DNA of 51,981 nucleotides from Paenibacillus sp. oral taxon 786 str. D14 (GCF_000159955.1 NZ_GG695975.1:112895-164875); one strand, 5' to 3'. Shown: positions 33,636 through 42,370, numbered from the stretch's first letter. Notes: generated from the letters alone by a model not told the origin. Made by a program: numbers and translations.

Positions 33636-34298
33636 ATGAAAAAGCAGCAGTTTGTGATCATCGGCTTGGGGCGCTTCGGCTCGAGTCTGGCCTTGGAATT
33701 GATGGAGTTAGGATATGAGGTTCTGGGCATCGACCGGAATGAAGAGATCGTGGAAGAACTTAGCGATCGGCTCACGCATACGGTTGTCGCCGATGCTACA
33801 GAAGAAGAGGTGCTGAAGTCGCTGGGGGTTCGTAATTTCGATTGCGGGATCGTAGCGATTGGCACCGACATTCAAATGAGCATCCTGGCAGCTATTCTCC
33901 TCAAAGATCTTGGCATTAAAACGGTAGTTGCCAAAGCGATCTCGCTTCTGCACGGCCGAGCTCTGGAGAAGCTGGGGGTGGATCGGGTGATTTATCCAGA
34001 ACGCGACATGGGGGTTCGTGTGGCCCATCAGCTGGTTACTCCAAATTTGCTGGATTATATTGAACTGTCGAAGGAATACAGCATCGTAGAAATGAAAGTT
34101 CCCACTTGCTTGAACCATAAAAGCATAGGTGACCTCAATATGCGGGCACGCTTTGGCTGCAGCATCGTGGCGATTCACCGCAATGGCGGTATTTTGGTTG
34201 CTCCCACTGCGATGGATCAGTTAAATGAAGGCGACATTATGGTTATTATAGGAGCAAAGAAAAATATCGAGCAATTTGAATCAATCATCAATCCTTAA
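33636..34298 (+). CDS. ktrA: KtrA, RCK regulatory subunit of K+ uptake
   Basis: This 220-residue cytosolic protein has an N-terminal RCK Rossmann fold (VIIGLGRFGSSLALEL, then YEVLGIDRNEE) that binds ATP/ADP/NAD and a C-terminal RCK_C domain (about residues 135-218, IVEMKVP through GDIMVIIGA). The C-terminal domain is a known c-di-AMP receptor in related KtrA proteins, so c-di-AMP probably acts at both RNA and protein level. It is co-transcribed with ktrB. Confidence 0.92.
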   Translation: MKKQQFVIIGLGRFGSSLALELMELGYEVLGIDRNEEIVEELSDRLTHTVVADATEEEVLKSLGVRNFDCGIVAIGTDIQMSILAAILLKDLGIKTVVAKAISLLHGRALEKLGVDRVIYPERDMGVRVAHQLVTPNLLDYIELSKEYSIVEMKVPTCLNHKSIGDLNMRARFGCSIVAIHRNGGILVAPTAMDQLNEGDIMVIIGAKKNIEQFESIINP

Positions 34299-34340
34299 TA
34301 AGATGGTAAGATGGCTTACTAGCATGGAACGGAGAGAAGT

Positions 34341-35621
34341 ATGGAACAACAGGCCATTTGGGCTTTAATCATTTTTTTGCTGACCTACGCACTCATTATA
34401 TCTGAGAAAATTCACCGAACGGTGCTGGCTATGGCTGGTGCGGCGTTCATGATAATCTTTGGCATCCTTGATCAGGAGAGCGCAGTGCATCATATTGATT
34501 TTAATACGCTGGGACTCTTGATCGGGATGATGATCATCGTGAATACGACAGCCAAGACCGGTTTATTCACGTACATCGGCATATGGACGGCCAAGCTGGC
34601 CAAAGGCAATCCGATCACTCTGCTGTGGTTGCTGGCGCTGATCACCGCGATAGGTTCGGCATTCCTGGATAACGTAACGACCATTATTTTGATGGTCCCG
34701 GTGGCATTTAGCATTACGCGGAGGTTGAGGGTTCAGGCGTTCCCTTACCTCTTTTCTATGATTCTTGCCACGAATATCGGCGGGACGGCGACTTTAATCG
34801 GAGACCCTCCCAACATTATGATTGGCAGCGCCGTGAAGGAACTGACCTTCGTAGCCTTCATGCAAAATTTGACGCCAGTCGTGTTGATCATTTTGGCAGT
34901 GATTCTGCCGCTTGTGATCGTGATCTTCCGCAAAGAGTTGAAAAAGGCTTATGCTCATCAACAGAGCTTGATGGAGATCAGTCTGGAGGGCTTGATTACG
35001 GAGAAAAAGCTGCTCACCCAATGCCTGATCGCCTTGGGGTTGACCTTGTTGGGCTTTTTCCTTCATCAATACATACATCTGGAAACGGCTACTATTGCGC
35101 TGGCTGGCGCCTTCTTGCTGCTGCTCATGACCGGCGAGCACGTGATGGAACAAGCCTTCCGTTCGGTGGAATGGCCCACCATCTTCTTTTTCGTGGGTTT
35201 GTTCGTATTGGTCGGAGGGTTGGTTGAAACGGGAATCATTACGAGAGTGGCCGAAGAGGTGATGCGCCTGACTGGAGGCGATCCGCTAACCACCTCGATG
35301 CTGATCCTCTGGCTGAGTGCTTTGGCGTCGGCGTTTATCGACAATATTCCGCTGGTGGCGACGATGATTCCGATGATCCAAGACATGGGCGGAATGGGGA
35401 TTCAGCACCTGGAGCCGCTATGGTGGAGCCTATCGCTTGGCGCTTGTCTCGGTGGAAACGGAACATTAATCGGAGCCAGCGCCAATTTGATCGCTGCTGG
35501 GATGTCCGCCAAGGAAGGGGAACCGATCAGCTTCCTAAAATATTTGAAATACGGGCTGCCGCTGATGATCGTCACCATTTTGATCTCCAGCCTCTACGTT
35601 TATTTGCGATACTTCATTTAA
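34341..35621 (+). CDS. ArsB/NhaD-type ion permease
   Basis: This 426-residue protein has about eleven membrane segments in two repeats of the ion-transporter superfamily. Each repeat has a conserved hairpin: SAFLDNVTTIILMVPVAF with NIGGTATLIGDPPNIMIG in the first half, and SAFIDNIPLVATMIPMI with GGNGTLIGASANLIAAG in the second half. The family includes ArsB, NhaD and P-protein; the substrate is not determinable. It starts 42 bp after ktrA with RBS ACGGAGAGA. Co-expression with Ktr suggests Na+/H+ or ion homeostasis, which is inference. Confidence 0.85.
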   Translation: MEQQAIWALIIFLLTYALIISEKIHRTVLAMAGAAFMIIFGILDQESAVHHIDFNTLGLLIGMMIIVNTTAKTGLFTYIGIWTAKLAKGNPITLLWLLALITAIGSAFLDNVTTIILMVPVAFSITRRLRVQAFPYLFSMILATNIGGTATLIGDPPNIMIGSAVKELTFVAFMQNLTPVVLIILAVILPLVIVIFRKELKKAYAHQQSLMEISLEGLITEKKLLTQCLIALGLTLLGFFLHQYIHLETATIALAGAFLLLLMTGEHVMEQAFRSVEWPTIFFFVGLFVLVGGLVETGIITRVAEEVMRLTGGDPLTTSMLILWLSALASAFIDNIPLVATMIPMIQDMGGMGIQHLEPLWWSLSLGACLGGNGTLIGASANLIAAGMSAKEGEPISFLKYLKYGLPLMIVTILISSLYVYLRYFI

Positions 35622-35629
35622 AATAGACA

Positions 35630-35676
35630 AGCTGCCGCTAATCCAGGTTTTAGCCTGAAGGAGCGGCAGCTTTTTT
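35630..35676 (+). terminator. terminator of the ktr operon
   Basis: AGCTGCCGCT (35630-35639) pairs perfectly with AGCGGCAGCT (35662-35671), followed by TTTTTT. Confidence 0.9.
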
Positions 35677-35720
35677 GGTGTAACGAATAGCTGTTTAGGT
35701 TCGGGTGGATCATGGTGGCG

Positions 35721-36632
35721 TTAGAGCGGCAATTCTTTCACGAGGGTTTCGCGGATTTGCGTGATCCATTCCTTCGTTTCGCTCGTCAGCTCCGATTTGT
35801 CGCCATATACGAGACAGGTTTCGCGCCGTGTCTGGGCCAGTTCTGGAATCGGCACGGTCAGCAGGCCGTTATCCCGCAGCAGCGGCATACGCAGGTACGA
35901 TTTGGGCAATAGCGCGGCTGCTTTACAGATCGGCAGCAGGCGGACGATCGCTTCAAACGAATCGATTTCCATGCGAATATCGGGCACGATGCTGTAGCGT
36001 CCAAACAGGTCGTCGATCAGCCGGCGATACCAAGTTCCCTTGGAAAATACGATCATCGGCCGACCGTTCAGATCGTCCATGATCAGACGGCGCTTCTGCC
36101 CGGCGGCGGCTAGCTCATGCCCTTTGGGAACGACCAACTCGAGGTGGTCTTTGAACAGCGGCAAGCATTTCAAGCCCGTCTCATTTACCAGGGAGGCCAC
36201 GACGCCGAAGTCCACTCTCTTCTCGCGGACATAAGAGACGATTTCATGGGTTTTGCCGGTAACGAGCTTCAATTCGATATCTGGAAACTTCTCCATTAAT
36301 GAGGTCACGAGCGGCGGCAGGGTGGTTTGGATCGTCGTCAGGCTGGCGCCTAACGTGACGATACGGCGCTCCGCTGCCTTGATTCGGGACACGGTCTGCA
36401 GGAAGTTCTGGTGGCGTTGCCGCTGTTCCAGCGCATATTGGTAAGCTTCCTGCCCGACGCGGGTCAGCTCGAGTCTTTTCCCTTTGCGGTGAAACAGGGA
36501 GACCCCCCACTCCTCTTCTAATTTTGCAATTTTGCGCGAAAGGGCAGGCTGGGACAGGTTTAACAGCTTGGATGCTTTGTTCAAACTGGATTGCTCCACG
36601 ACGGTGGTGAACACCAGCAACTCTTCCAGCAT
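35721..36632 (-). CDS. LysR-family transcriptional regulator
   Basis: This 303-residue regulator has an N-terminal LysR helix-turn-helix (SSLNKASKLLNLSQPALSRK, then IAKLEEEWGVSLFHRKGKRL) and a C-terminal periplasmic-binding-like effector domain (about residues 90-295). It is divergent from sdhCAB with a 283-bp gap, which suggests control of that operon, as CcpC controls TCA genes in Bacillus. The effector is unknown. Confidence 0.85.
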   Translation of the reverse strand: MLEELLVFTTVVEQSSLNKASKLLNLSQPALSRKIAKLEEEWGVSLFHRKGKRLELTRVGQEAYQYALEQRQRHQNFLQTVSRIKAAERRIVTLGASLTTIQTTLPPLVTSLMEKFPDIELKLVTGKTHEIVSYVREKRVDFGVVASLVNETGLKCLPLFKDHLELVVPKGHELAAAGQKRRLIMDDLNGRPMIVFSKGTWYRRLIDDLFGRYSIVPDIRMEIDSFEAIVRLLPICKAAALLPKSYLRMPLLRDNGLLTVPIPELAQTRRETCLVYGDKSELTSETKEWITQIRETLVKELPL

Positions 36633-36690
36633 GGGTTACCTCCTTTTTCTGGGTGAAGGACAAGATTCGACAGGTTAGCTTATGCGAATT

Positions 36691-36699
36691 TGTTATAAT
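36691..36699 (+). promoter_or_regulatory. extended -10 promoter ahead of sdhC
   Basis: TGTTATAAT has the TGn extension and a consensus -10. It lies between the LysR gene and a small leader ORF, directed toward sdhC. Confidence 0.45.
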
Positions 36700-36746
36700 G
36701 ATTAATAAATATATTGCAATTCCATTATAAGATAAAAAGGAGTAAC

Positions 36747-36860
36747 ATGAAAAGTGACACAAGTTGTTCACAAGTAACTGGAGGTACAAAGGGGTTTTAC
36801 CGACTGCGGTGTGGTATTTATCATATTCAACCTCCGCGCCCCCGTAAGGTCGAATCTTGA
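36747..36860 (+). CDS. 37-residue leader ORF upstream of sdhC
   Basis: ATG 36747 follows a strong RBS (AAAAAGGAG, 5-6 bp spacing). The product begins MKSDTSCSQVTGG and is basic toward its end (RPRKVES). It ends 56 bp before sdhC. It could be a leader peptide or a real mini-protein; only the RBS supports it. Confidence 0.35.
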   Translation: MKSDTSCSQVTGGTKGFYRLRCGIYHIQPPRPRKVES

Positions 36861-36915
36861 GTGAAATTGCGCAAGTTGAAACGGATGATGGAATGAGAAA
36901 GGGGTATACGCATTT

Positions 36916-37587
36916 ATGAAAGGGTTTTATTCCAGAAAACTGCACTCGCTGCTGGGCGTCATTCCGCTGGGATTTTTCCTGCTGGAGCACATGATCACCA
37001 ACTTTTCGGCGGTGGAAGGCGGGAGCGAAGGCTTTAGGGAAGCTGTCGCGTTCCTGAACAGCCTGCCGCTCGTCTTGGTTTTGGAGATTTTTGGGATCTG
37101 GCTGCCGCTCTTGTATCACGGGGTTTACGGGCTTTATATTGCGTTTCAGGCGAAGCCGAACAATCGGCGGTTCCCAACCGAGCGCAACCTGCGTTATTTG
37201 TTGCAGCGGATTACCGGCGTTATCGCGTTTGTGTTCGTGATCTGGCACGTGGTGGAGACCCGTGTACAGGTAGCGCTGGGCAATGTGGAGCATGAGGAAT
37301 TGGGCGGCTTGATGCATGAGATCGTCAGCAACCCGCTTCTCTTCACGTTGTATATCATTGGGGTCGTGTCGGCGGCCTTCCACTTTACGAATGGATTGTG
37401 GTCGTTCCTCGTCAGCTGGGGCGTGACAGTCGGCCCGCGGTCGCAACGTGTGTCCTCCTATATTTGCATGGGCTTGTTCGCGATCGTTGCTATCATGTTC
37501 GTGTGGTCGCTGATCGCATTCCGCGGCTCGGAATTCCAAGCCGAAGGCACTGCCTTGCTGGAGACGGCAAAGGCTTGGATGGCTTAG
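36916..37587 (+). CDS. sdhC: succinate dehydrogenase cytochrome b558 subunit
   Basis: This 223-residue protein has five membrane helices with the haem-ligand histidines expected in the B. subtilis-type SdhC: HSLLG near the start, LLEHMITNF in helix 1, YHGVYGLYI, WHVVETRV and FHFTNGLWSFLVSWG. It anchors SdhAB and carries two b haems for menaquinone reduction. It starts the sdhCAB operon. Confidence 0.92.
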   Translation: MKGFYSRKLHSLLGVIPLGFFLLEHMITNFSAVEGGSEGFREAVAFLNSLPLVLVLEIFGIWLPLLYHGVYGLYIAFQAKPNNRRFPTERNLRYLLQRITGVIAFVFVIWHVVETRVQVALGNVEHEELGGLMHEIVSNPLLFTLYIIGVVSAAFHFTNGLWSFLVSWGVTVGPRSQRVSSYICMGLFAIVAIMFVWSLIAFRGSEFQAEGTALLETAKAWMA

Positions 37588-37609
37588 GCTTTGTTCGTAG
37601 ATGACTCGT

Positions 37610-37695
37610 TTGAAGTAACGCTCACAAAACTAAGCGAATGCTTCCGGTGCAAGTTTTGTACGAAGCATTTCCGTTGAAGTATCGCTCACAAAACT
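37610..37695. repeat. pair of 22-bp direct repeats between sdhC and sdhA
   Basis: TTGAAGTAACGCTCACAAAA and CT (37610-37631) recurs at 37674-37695 with one mismatch. Between them AATGCTT and AAGCATT form an inverted pair. The second copy abuts the sdhA RBS. It may set the relative level of sdhC and sdhA mRNA. Confidence 0.5.
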
Positions 37696-37713
37696 TTTAG
37701 GAGTTGAAAGCAA

Positions 37714-39459
37714 ATGGCTAAACAAAGCTTAATCGTCGTTGGCGGCGGCTTGGCCGGCTTGATGGCTACGATCAAATCAGCCGAAGCAGGCGTGCCGGTA
37801 CAGCTGTTTTCCCTTGTGCCGGTAAAACGTTCCCACTCGGTGTGCGCGCAAGGCGGCATTAACGGGGCCGTGAATACGAAAGGCGAAGGCGACTCGCCTT
37901 GGGAGCATTTTGACGATACCGTATACGGCGGGGATTTCCTGGCCAACCAACCGCCGGTGAAGGCGATGTGCGAAGCTGCACCTGGCATCATTCACTTGAT
38001 GGACCGGATGGGCGTCATGTTCAACCGCACGCCGGAGGGGCTGCTTGATTTCCGCCGGTTCGGCGGGACGAAGCATCACCGCACGGCGTTTGCCGGAGCA
38101 ACGACCGGACAACAGCTGCTGTACGCGCTGGATGAGCAGGTACGCCGTCATGAAGCGGCCGGCCTGGTCACGAAATATGAAAACTGGGAGTTCCTGTCTG
38201 TTGTTTTGGACGATGAAGGCGTCTGCCGCGGCATTACCGCACAAAACCTTCGCTCGATGGAAATCACCACGTTCCCTTCCGATGCGGTCATTTTGGCGAC
38301 AGGTGGCCCAGGGATTATCTTTGGTAAAACGACGAACTCGGTCATCAACACGGGGACCGCGGCCAGTGCCGTGTATCAGCAAGGCGTCACGTACGCTAAC
38401 GGTGAGTTCATTCAAATTCACCCAACGGCGATTCCGGGCGATGACAAGCTGCGTCTGATGTCGGAATCTGCACGCGGCGAAGGCGGACGGATCTGGACGT
38501 ATAAGGACGGCAAACCGTGGTACTTCCTGGAGGAGAAATATCCGGCTTACGGTAACCTTGTACCGCGGGATATTGCGACACGGGAAATTTTCCATGTGTG
38601 CGTGGACCTGAAGCTGGGCATTAACGGCGAGAACATGGTGTATCTCGACCTGTCCCACAAAGATCCGAAAGAGCTGGACGTGAAACTCGGCGGGATTATT
38701 GAGATTTATGAGAAGTTCATGGGTGATGACCCGCGCAAGATTCCGATGAAAATTTTCCCGGCAGTCCATTACTCCATGGGCGGCATGTGGGTCGACTATA
38801 ACCAAATGACCAACATTCCTGGCCTGTTTGCGGCTGGCGAATGCGAATACCAATATCACGGGGCGAACCGTCTTGGCGCCAACTCGCTGGTGTCGGCGAT
38901 TTACGGCGGCATGGTGGCCGGACCGAAAGCGGTGGAATATCTTCGCGGCCTGAAGAAATCGGCAGAGGATTTGAGCCCAAGCATTTTCGAAAGTTACCGC
39001 AAGGCCCAAGAAGAGAAATACGAAGGGATCCTGGCGATGGATGGCACGGAAAATGCCTATGTCATCCACAAAGAACTGGGCGAATGGATGACCGCGAACA
39101 TGACCGTCGTTCGTCACAACGATCGCTTGGAAGCAACCATAGGCAAAATCAAAGAACTCAAAGAACGTTACAAAAAGATCAACATCAACGATACGTCCCG
39201 CTGGAACAATACGGGAGCGGCGTTCACCCGTCAGCTGTGGAATATGCTGGAGCTGGCCGAAGCCATGACGAAGGGTGCGCTGCTGCGTAACGAAAGCCGG
39301 GGCGCGCATTACAAACCGGAGTTCCCGAACCGGAACGACGAGGAATTCTTGAAGACGACAATGGCGAAGTGGACGCCGGACGGCCCGGAAATTTCGTACG
39401 AACCGGTCGACGTCTCCTTGATCCCACCGCGGATTCGCGACTACTCGAAGGACAAATAG
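37714..39459 (+). CDS. sdhA: succinate dehydrogenase flavoprotein subunit
   Basis: This 581-residue protein has the FAD-binding VVGGGLAGLMATIKSAEAG (residues 8-26), the substrate and covalent-FAD region SHSVCAQGGINGAV with the FAD-linking His, HRTAFAGATTGQQLL, HYSMGGMWVD and GANRLGANSLVSAIYGG. It oxidises succinate to fumarate on the cytoplasmic face of the membrane. The length is standard. Confidence 0.95.
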   Translation: MAKQSLIVVGGGLAGLMATIKSAEAGVPVQLFSLVPVKRSHSVCAQGGINGAVNTKGEGDSPWEHFDDTVYGGDFLANQPPVKAMCEAAPGIIHLMDRMGVMFNRTPEGLLDFRRFGGTKHHRTAFAGATTGQQLLYALDEQVRRHEAAGLVTKYENWEFLSVVLDDEGVCRGITAQNLRSMEITTFPSDAVILATGGPGIIFGKTTNSVINTGTAASAVYQQGVTYANGEFIQIHPTAIPGDDKLRLMSESARGEGGRIWTYKDGKPWYFLEEKYPAYGNLVPRDIATREIFHVCVDLKLGINGENMVYLDLSHKDPKELDVKLGGIIEIYEKFMGDDPRKIPMKIFPAVHYSMGGMWVDYNQMTNIPGLFAAGECEYQYHGANRLGANSLVSAIYGGMVAGPKAVEYLRGLKKSAEDLSPSIFESYRKAQEEKYEGILAMDGTENAYVIHKELGEWMTANMTVVRHNDRLEATIGKIKELKERYKKININDTSRWNNTGAAFTRQLWNMLELAEAMTKGALLRNESRGAHYKPEFPNRNDEEFLKTTMAKWTPDGPEISYEPVDVSLIPPRIRDYSKDK

Positions 39460-39471
39460 GAGGGGATACCC

Positions 39472-40257
39472 ATGGCAATGGCGGAAACGGATGTATCGGC
39501 CAAACAACAAACGGCCAAAAAAGTTAAATTCATCATTACACGCCAGGATGATCCGAACTCGAAGCCTTATACGGAAGAATTCGAGCTGGATTACCGCCCT
39601 GGCATGAACGTGATCAGCGCCTTGATGGAAATCCAGCGGAACCCGGTGAACCGGAAGGGCGAGCATACCTCGCCGGTTTGCTGGGAGTCCAACTGTCTGG
39701 AGGAAGTGTGCGGCGCCTGCTCGATGGTGATCAACGGCAAACCGCGCCAGGCTTGTGCGGCACTCATCGACAATTTGGAACAGCCGATTCGCATTGAACC
39801 GATGCGGACGTTCCCGGTCGTGCGTGACCTGGTGATCGACCGCAGCCGGATGTTTAATGCGCTCAAGCGGGTGAAAGCATGGATCCCGATCGACGGCACG
39901 TACGATCTGGGACCCGGGCCGCGGATGCCGGAGAAGAAGCGCCAATGGGCGTATGAACTGTCCAAGTGCATGACCTGCGGCGTCTGCCTGGAGGCTTGTC
40001 CAAACGTCAATGAGAAGACGGACTTCATCGGTCCGGCAGCCATTTCCCAAGTGCGCTTATTCAACGCGCATCCAACAGGCGAGATGAACGCCGAAGAGCG
40101 TCTGGAGGCCCTGATGGAACCCGGCGGCATCGAAGGCTGCGGCAACTCGCAAAACTGCGTCCGCGCCTGCCCGAAAGGCATCCCGCTGACCACCTCCATC
40201 GCCGAAATGAACAAGGCGACCACGAAGCATATGTTTAAAATGTGGTTTATGCAGTAA
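39472..40257 (+). CDS. sdhB: succinate dehydrogenase iron-sulfur subunit
   Basis: This 261-residue protein has three Fe-S clusters in order: the plant-type [2Fe-2S] (CWESNCLEEVCGACSMVING, then RQAC), the [4Fe-4S] (CMTCGVCLEACP) and the [3Fe-4S] (CGNSQNCVRACPKGIP). It passes electrons from SdhA to the SdhC haems. It starts 13 bp after sdhA with RBS AGGAGGGG. Confidence 0.95.
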   Translation: MAMAETDVSAKQQTAKKVKFIITRQDDPNSKPYTEEFELDYRPGMNVISALMEIQRNPVNRKGEHTSPVCWESNCLEEVCGACSMVINGKPRQACAALIDNLEQPIRIEPMRTFPVVRDLVIDRSRMFNALKRVKAWIPIDGTYDLGPGPRMPEKKRQWAYELSKCMTCGVCLEACPNVNEKTDFIGPAAISQVRLFNAHPTGEMNAEERLEALMEPGGIEGCGNSQNCVRACPKGIPLTTSIAEMNKATTKHMFKMWFMQ

Positions 40258-40311
40258 TAGAATCTAATGGATTCATACCGATAAAGTAACGCCATTCATC
40301 CGAAAGAATCG

Positions 40312-40345
40312 GAGACAGACCCCGGGAGGGGCTGTCTCTTTTTTT
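40312..40345 (+). terminator. sdh operon terminator
   Basis: GAGACAG and CTGTCTC pair, with CCCC/GGGG inside around GGGA, followed by TTTTTTT. It marks the end of the core sdh operon; AT-rich accessory DNA begins beyond the next gene. Confidence 0.9.
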
Positions 40346-40377
40346 CGAGCTAGACAGAATAATGGAGGGGATCAGGG

Positions 40378-41520
40378 ATGTACATTCATATTCATCGGAT
40401 CGAACATGATCAGGTTTCCGTGAAATTGGAGGATTTCTCGAAAGAGGATGTAGGTAAGCTGCGTGCGGTTGGGGGAGGGAAGTGGGATCCTAATGGGAAG
40501 TTCTGGCGTTTTCCTTGCACAGAGGAGAAAATCAGGCAATTCGCAGAGTGCTTTCCGGAAGCGGAGATTCGAATGGACGGGTTAGCCGTGTCGTCAAAGC
40601 TATCCAGTAATGAAAAACTCATTCAGGCCCTGGATCAAAAGCTGCTCACCACGCTCAAGCTGAAGGGATACAGCCTCAAAACCAGCAAGGCCTACAGGGG
40701 GCATGTCCGGCGATATTTACAGAACTTGGCTGATCATTTGAAGATGAAAAGCCCAGGAACCCTCAAGGATGAGAAAATGACGTCCGCGATCATCGACTCG
40801 TCCCGTACACAACAGTATGCTTTGCAGCTCCTTGAGCAAGGGCACTCTCCTGCTTATGTGAACCAAGCCATCAGTGCTTTGCGTTTCCTGGCCGTCGAGG
40901 TATTCAAGCAACCTTCCGAACAGATGAAATATATCCGACCCCAAAAAGAGAAAAAACTGCCCTATGTCCTATCGGAGCAGGAAGTACTCCGCGTTATCCA
41001 AGCGCCGACGAATCTGAAGCACCGCACGATGTTGTATCTGGCTTACGCCTCAGGGCTGCGCGTGAGCGAGGTCGTCCGGCTGAAAGTCACGGATATCGAC
41101 CCAGAACGCGGCATCCTTCGAGTCCGGCAAGGAAAAGGCAAAAAGGACAGGCATACCTTACTATCGCAAACGGCTTGGGACATGATCCAAAAATACGTAG
41201 AAGCGGAGCGACTCTCCAACTCGATGTGGTTGTTTCCGGGGCAGCATTCGGGGAGCCACTTGCATGAACGTTCATTGCAAAAGGTATTTCAGGAAGCCCT
41301 GCAAACCTCCGGCATCCGGAAACAGGTAGGCATTCACGTCCTTCGGCACTCTTTCGCCACCCATTTGCTTGAGAACGGCACCGACCTCCGCTATATCCAG
41401 GAACTGCTGGGCCACGCCAATCCCTCCACCACCGAACGCTACACTCACGTCAGCACCAAGAATCTGAAACGGATTAAGAGTCCGCTTGATCGGATTTTAC
41501 GTGATCGAAGGGGGGAATAG
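40378..41520 (+). CDS. tyrosine recombinase with HARP-like N-terminal domain, associated with the cassette array
   Basis: This 380-residue protein has an unusual N-terminal domain (residues 1-75; LRAVGGGKWDPNGKFWRFPC resembles a HARP/HepA-related module). A SAM-like core-binding domain follows (about 80-180), then a catalytic domain with R in ASGLRVSEVVRL, K in GKGKKDR, HVLRHSFATHLL, GHANPSTTERY with the nucleophile Tyr, and a C-terminal KSPLDRI. The C-terminal half resembles Xer and integron integrases, including the SPLD end, but it lacks the about 20-residue extra helix insertion that defines IntI. It lies upstream of, and reads toward, the cassette-like genes, unlike most intI genes, which are divergent. 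RBS is GGAGGGG. Confidence 0.85.
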   Translation: MYIHIHRIEHDQVSVKLEDFSKEDVGKLRAVGGGKWDPNGKFWRFPCTEEKIRQFAECFPEAEIRMDGLAVSSKLSSNEKLIQALDQKLLTTLKLKGYSLKTSKAYRGHVRRYLQNLADHLKMKSPGTLKDEKMTSAIIDSSRTQQYALQLLEQGHSPAYVNQAISALRFLAVEVFKQPSEQMKYIRPQKEKKLPYVLSEQEVLRVIQAPTNLKHRTMLYLAYASGLRVSEVVRLKVTDIDPERGILRVRQGKGKKDRHTLLSQTAWDMIQKYVEAERLSNSMWLFPGQHSGSHLHERSLQKVFQEALQTSGIRKQVGIHVLRHSFATHLLENGTDLRYIQELLGHANPSTTERYTHVSTKNLKRIKSPLDRILRDRRGE

Positions 41521-41548
41521 CAGACTCCGGGAGGAGGATAAATTACAA

Positions 41549-41577
41549 CTTACAGAATTAAGGAATGGAGGTATAAT
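41549..41577 (+). promoter_or_regulatory. cassette-array promoter (Pc-like)
   Basis: CTTACA (41549-41554) and a perfect TATAAT (41572-41577) are separated by 17 bp. It lies between the recombinase and the attI-like core, reading into the cassettes. None of the downstream cassette genes has an equally good promoter immediately before it. Confidence 0.6.
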
Positions 41578-41646
41578 TAAGGAGATGTAATCGATTACGC
41601 AAATCCCCAGGTCAAGATGGTATTTGTGACGTGCAGAGATAAGGGA

Positions 41647-41654
41647 GTTATGTG
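41647..41654. other. attI-like core at the first cassette boundary
   Basis: GTTATGTG followed by AAAT matches the GTTATGCG core that ends each downstream inverted-repeat element, where GTTATGCG is followed by TAAT or AAAT. It is not preceded by a hairpin partner, as expected for a primary attachment site rather than a cassette-borne one. Confidence 0.5.
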
Positions 41655-41691
41655 AAATCAGCATAAATAAAAAATTGAAAGAGTGGTATGA

Positions 41692-42192
41692 ATGACTGGA
41701 TGCAGATATTTATTCATTTCTTCTAATGGAGATAAGATTATAAAGATCTCTCAACCCAAAAATCACAAATATAAGTCTGTACCTCAATTAGCAAATCAGA
41801 ATGTACTTGAGGTCATTTTATTTTACAAAAATAAAGACAGGAAGCCACATCAATTGCTTACGGTCGAATTTGACCGATTCCGATTAGATTCCAATGGTAA
41901 TTATGAAGAAACAGAAGTAGATAGGAAAAGAGCTTTTCATAATTTCTTTGCTTTTGGAATGCCGAGTTTACTCGAAGAAGTAGAAGTAGATGATAAACCA
42001 TTACCTATACCTGTTGCTCCAATAGTTCCAACCGATAGTGAGAAAAGATCATTATACAGTTACATAAATGAGAAGTTACCTAACTTAGCAGCTGCTGCCC
42101 CGTATGTTGTTGAGAGTAAAATTAAAGCATCGAGAGAGAAATACGAAGAGTTTAAAACCATCGCAAAGAAATCAAAGAACCGACTTAAGTAG
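41692..42192 (+). CDS. cassette 1: hypothetical protein
   Basis: This 166-residue soluble protein is AT-rich in codon use. The N-terminal half looks beta-rich (MTGCRYLFISSNGDKIIKIS) and the C-terminal half helical and charged. No family was recognised. It starts about 45 bp after the attI-like core and stops 20 bp before the first repeat element, the compact layout of an integron cassette. The RBS is weak (AAAGAGTGG). Confidence 0.6.
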   Translation: MTGCRYLFISSNGDKIIKISQPKNHKYKSVPQLANQNVLEVILFYKNKDRKPHQLLTVEFDRFRLDSNGNYEETEVDRKRAFHNFFAFGMPSLLEEVEVDDKPLPIPVAPIVPTDSEKRSLYSYINEKLPNLAAAAPYVVESKIKASREKYEEFKTIAKKSKNRLK

Positions 42193-42212
42193 TTCGAAGA
42201 AGATGCTGACAT

Positions 42213-42338
42213 CACATAACATTATATTCACGCATCGGGCATACGCCCTCGGTCCGGCAGAGGGATTTCGTGGAAGTAGAAGCAGAGCCGGACACACCCA
42301 GCATTCGCTGGGCGTCGTGAATACGGGAACGTTATGCG
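42213..42338. repeat. attC-like cassette recombination site 1
   Basis: Outer arms are CACATAAC (42213-42220) with GTTATGCG (42331-42338), and ATTCACG (42226-42232) with CGTGAAT (42316-42322). The arm spacers are asymmetric, 5 bp on the left and 8 bp on the right. Inside are three hairpins: GGGC/GCCC (42237-42248), GTCCGGC/GCCGGAC (42252-42293) with loop motif ATTTCGTGGAAGTAGA, and CCCAGC/GCTGGG (42297-42312). The result is a cloverleaf-like fold on a single strand. Confidence 0.75.
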
Positions 42339-42370
42339 TAATTATTGGAAGATCAAAGAATATAAAGTAG

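Noticed and set aside
36244..37539. A 431-codon minus-strand frame over sdhC and the LysR promoter region
   Set aside because: It is antisense to sdhC with no protein-like features. It results from codon bias in the real genes.
37777..40050. A 757-codon open frame on the minus strand across sdhA and sdhB
   Set aside because: It is antisense to two unmistakable genes. Its composition (His/Arg-rich) is that of a GC-rich shadow frame with no RBS or motif.
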